This document shows, one piece after another, positions 15,567-17,203 of a DNA stretch of 17,203 nt. The translations under genes and the position numbers were made by a program. Numbering within the stretch: position 1 is the first letter of the stretch; the number at the start of each line of letters is the position of its first letter. Location of the stretch: NCBI GenBank assembly GCA_023434095.1, contig JAEYTJ010000133.1:1-17203 (forward strand), given 5' to 3'. Source of the DNA: Pseudomonadota bacterium. GTDB lineage: Bacteria > Pseudomonadota > Alphaproteobacteria > Rhizobiales > Xanthobacteraceae. The notes under the pieces were generated by a model. It saw nothing but the letters and a program-made list of their open reading frames with translations. It was not told where the DNA came from and searched no databases.

Positions 15567-16907
15567 TCAGTCCGAACCCGCCTCGGCCGCGACGCCCGGG
15601 ATCGGGCTTGCGAACGGACGCTCGGCGGTGAAGGAGCGCACATTGCCGGAGGTACCAGTCGGCGTGGTGTCCAGCCCCAGCCACTTCGCCAGCGGGATGC
15701 TTCCGGGCGGAAGCAGGCCCGGCGGGCGCGTCGACGCCGGAGGTGCAACCGCTGGCGGCGCGGCCGGGGCGTGGGGCGCGGGGTAGGCCTGTCCGGGATA
15801 AGGCTGGGCGGGATAGGCCGGCGCCGGATAAGCGGACCCCGGGGCGTGAGCCGGGACTGGCGCCGGCGAGGGCTCGGGGGCGTAGCCCCCGTTCTCATAC
15901 GGGTTTGCCGCCGGTGGGGTCAGCACCATCGGCGCCCCCACATTGGCGGCGGGAGCCCGTCCCGGTGCCGGATAGGCCTGCGCCGGCGGATAGGCCGGAG
16001 CCGGGGCGGTCCGTGCGGTCGCCGGACGAGAAGGAGCAAGGGGCGCGGGAGCCGCCCCGAGAGACGCGCCGCCGCCGCCCTCGCCATCATAGCCTTCCTG
16101 TTCATAGACCTCCGCGCCGTAGGTCTCCGCCGGCTCGGGATTGCCCGGGACGGACGACATCGGCCCGGCCGGCCACGACGCGCCATAGGGCGGCGCCTTG
16201 TAGGCCGGCGCCTTGTAGACCGGCAGCCGCGGCGGCACCGGGCGCTGCGCGGCGGGTTTGCAGGTGGAGCGGCCGGAGGCCCGGCGCATCAGGTCGATGT
16301 GGATGTGATCGTAGTGGTAGACGTTCGATCCGGGCGCCAGCACCACGGAGAAGCGCTCGCAGGCATCGGCCTGCACCGTGAGCAGGAAGCCGCGCGCGTC
16401 GGCGCTGCCCTTCCAGTCCTTGCGGACCGAAATCTCGCGCCCGTCGGCAAGGACGAAGCCGCCAATGTCGAGGCCGTTGCCGAAGGCGTGCTCGGAAATG
16501 TTGCCGGTCTTCGCCCCGTTCATCCGCCGGCAGGAATAGGACGACATCTGCTTGATCTTCACCACGGGCTGGCCGAACCAGGCCATGGCGGCGGGCTGCA
16601 CGTCCTGCGTCACCCATTGATCGACGGCCGACGTCATCGGGCAGGCCAGCGTGGCGCGCGGGCTAATCTCAACAGTTCCTTGCGAAAAACCTGTGATGCG
16701 GAAGGCATGGTCCATGCCGCAGGTGCCGGCGCCATTGATGGCGCGGTCCTGGACGATGAAGGCGGAGGGCTTGACCCGGCCCTCCGCCAGACACCGTTCC
16801 TCGGCTTCCATGCGCCAGGGTTCGCGCTGCTCGAGCCCGAACTTGCAACCGGAAAGCCCCAGAAGGACGAGCGGGGCTACGAAAAACCAGGATACGCCGC
16901 GCGTCAT
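15567..16907 (-). CDS. Extensin-like (M15-type fold) lipoprotein with Pro/Ala/Tyr-rich tail
   Basis: The 446-residue protein starts with a lipoprotein signal (FVAPLVLLGLSGC, lipidated Cys21). Residues about 35-217 form the bacterial extensin-like C domain, related to D-Ala-D-Ala carboxypeptidases: SEHAFGNGLD (His140, Asp147) and YHYDHIHID (His198, His201, His203) match the SxHxxGxAxD and HxH metal-binding pattern. Five cysteines in this region may form disulfides. Residues about 218-410 are low-complexity, with repeated YPAP, YKAP and PAPA units, resembling a wall-spanning linker. The final 35 residues regain mixed composition, including LAKWLGLDTTP. The ATG at 16907 is chosen because it creates the lipobox; its ribosome-binding site is weak. 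Likely role: periplasmic peptidoglycan peptidase or binding lipoprotein; exact reaction unproven. It converges on the dapB homologue with only 15 bases between stops. Confidence 0.88.
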   Translation of the reverse strand: MTRGVSWFFVAPLVLLGLSGCKFGLEQREPWRMEAEERCLAEGRVKPSAFIVQDRAINGAGTCGMDHAFRITGFSQGTVEISPRATLACPMTSAVDQWVTQDVQPAAMAWFGQPVVKIKQMSSYSCRRMNGAKTGNISEHAFGNGLDIGGFVLADGREISVRKDWKGSADARGFLLTVQADACERFSVVLAPGSNVYHYDHIHIDLMRRASGRSTCKPAAQRPVPPRLPVYKAPAYKAPPYGASWPAGPMSSVPGNPEPAETYGAEVYEQEGYDGEGGGGASLGAAPAPLAPSRPATARTAPAPAYPPAQAYPAPGRAPAANVGAPMVLTPPAANPYENGGYAPEPSPAPVPAHAPGSAYPAPAYPAQPYPGQAYPAPHAPAAPPAVAPPASTRPPGLLPPGSIPLAKWLGLDTTPTGTSGNVRSFTAERPFASPIPGVAAEAGSD

Positions 16908-16930
16908 GGGAAGACGGTAACCGGACTTGG

Positions 16931-16945
16931 TTGACAGCGGGTTAA
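16931..16945 (-). promoter_or_regulatory. CtrA-box-like sequence upstream of the extensin-like gene
   Basis: Read toward the gene, TTAA-N7-TCAA matches the alphaproteobacterial CtrA consensus TTAA-N7-TTAA with one mismatch, 23 bases before the start codon. It is a short degenerate motif and may be chance. On the other strand the same bases include TTGACA, but no matching -10 box follows. Confidence 0.25.
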
Positions 16946-16977
16946 GCGCCGCCCGCATCCCCCCGCCCCCCGGACGC

Positions 16978-17006
16978 AAAAAGCCCCGCCTTGTGGCGGG
17001 CCTTTT
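16978..17006 (-). terminator. Rho-independent terminator after pntB
   Basis: A GGCGGG-type stem with one C-C mismatch and a TTGT loop is flanked by A-runs and T-runs: in the leftward direction the sequence is AAAAGG, stem, loop, stem, then GCTTTTTGCG. It lies about 125 bases beyond the pntB stop and upstream of the extensin-like gene, separating the two transcripts. The near-symmetric A/T flanks could make it bidirectional. A second GC hairpin (17096-17118) lies nearer the stop but has no T-run. Confidence 0.8.
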
Positions 17007-17129
17007 CCGGTGTTTTGCGTGTGGAGAGTGAGGGCGGTGAGGTGGACGATGCGGCCGATCGGACCGGTCCGGCCGCCCTCGCTCGCCCCTTCCTCCCCAC
17101 GCCCGGCGGGCGCGGGGATGCCCCCCGCC

Positions 17130-17203
17130 TCAGTGGTTGAGGTTCTTGACCACGTCCTCGACCATCTTCTTGGCGTCGGCGAACAGCATCATCGTGTTGT
17201 CGC
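17130..17203 (-). CDS. pntB: NAD(P) transhydrogenase beta subunit, C-terminal 23 residues (cut by window edge)
   Basis: The only readable portion encodes DNTMMLFADAKKMVEDV followed by six residues and a stop. The DNTMMLFGDAKK-like ending is characteristic of the beta subunit of proton-translocating NAD(P)+ transhydrogenase, whose C-terminal dIII domain binds NADP(H) and links hydride transfer to proton movement at the cytoplasmic membrane. Nothing else of the protein is visible, so the assignment depends on this short tail, which is conserved in the family. The gene continues beyond the right edge. Confidence 0.75.
   Translation of the reverse strand, partial: DNTMMLFADAKKMVEDVVKNLNH

Noticed and set aside
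16931..16959. A plus-strand promoter starting at TTGACA (16931)
   Set aside because: No -10-like sequence lies at the right distance and there is no gene to the right on that strand.

Overview
The window is a GC-rich stretch of an alphaproteobacterial chromosome, most likely from the Hyphomicrobiales (Rhizobiales). A Xanthobacteraceae-type genus is my guess, not something the sequence proves. The evidence is the high-GC codon use, the alphaproteobacterial dcw gene order, the type-A RNase P RNA, the extensin-like lipoprotein family and short intergenic palindromes of a type common in this order. Every protein call rests on motifs read by eye; no database search was possible.

Left and centre (1-12314): this is the division and cell wall (dcw) cluster, read right to left on the minus strand. 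The order is mraZ, rsmH, ftsL, ftsI, murE, murF, mraY, then murD, ftsW and the start of murG, which runs off the left edge. The genes encode cytoplasmic and membrane steps from UDP-MurNAc-tripeptide to lipid II (MurE, MurF, MraY, MurD, MurG), the septal synthase pair FtsW/FtsI with its partner FtsL, and the two conserved leading genes (the regulator MraZ and the rRNA methyltransferase RsmH). Most junctions are overlaps or gaps under 40 bases. The usual mraY-murD continuity is broken by a plus-strand metallo-beta-lactamase-fold gene (3171-4070) followed by two facing REP-like palindromes, so murD-ftsW-murG probably has its own promoter.

Control region (12315-12607): between mraZ and a divergent amidase gene there are four TGGG/TGGA boxes at exact 10-bp spacing. 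They lie over a sigma-70-like promoter that points into mraZ, which fits MraZ autorepression. A TGTGGA-N3-TCCACA palindrome and three GANTC sites lie nearby.

Right part (12608-17203): plus-strand genes are an AmpD/AmiD-type amidase with a peptidoglycan-binding domain, a small secreted lytic transglycosylase, rnpB (RNase P RNA) with a recognisable promoter, and a DapB-family reductase whose catalytic His pair is replaced. Converging on dapB is a minus-strand lipoprotein with an extensin-like (M15-type) domain and a long Pro/Ala/Tyr-rich tail. A terminator and the extreme C-terminus of a transhydrogenase beta subunit (pntB) close the window.

Nearly everything here serves peptidoglycan synthesis, remodelling or division. 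I found no evidence of a wholly new multi-gene system. The less ordinary items are the altered DapB, the metallo-hydrolase embedded in the dcw cluster, the MraZ-box/promoter overlap, a Shine-Dalgarno-sequestering hairpin at ftsW, and the repeat-bearing N-terminus of FtsI.
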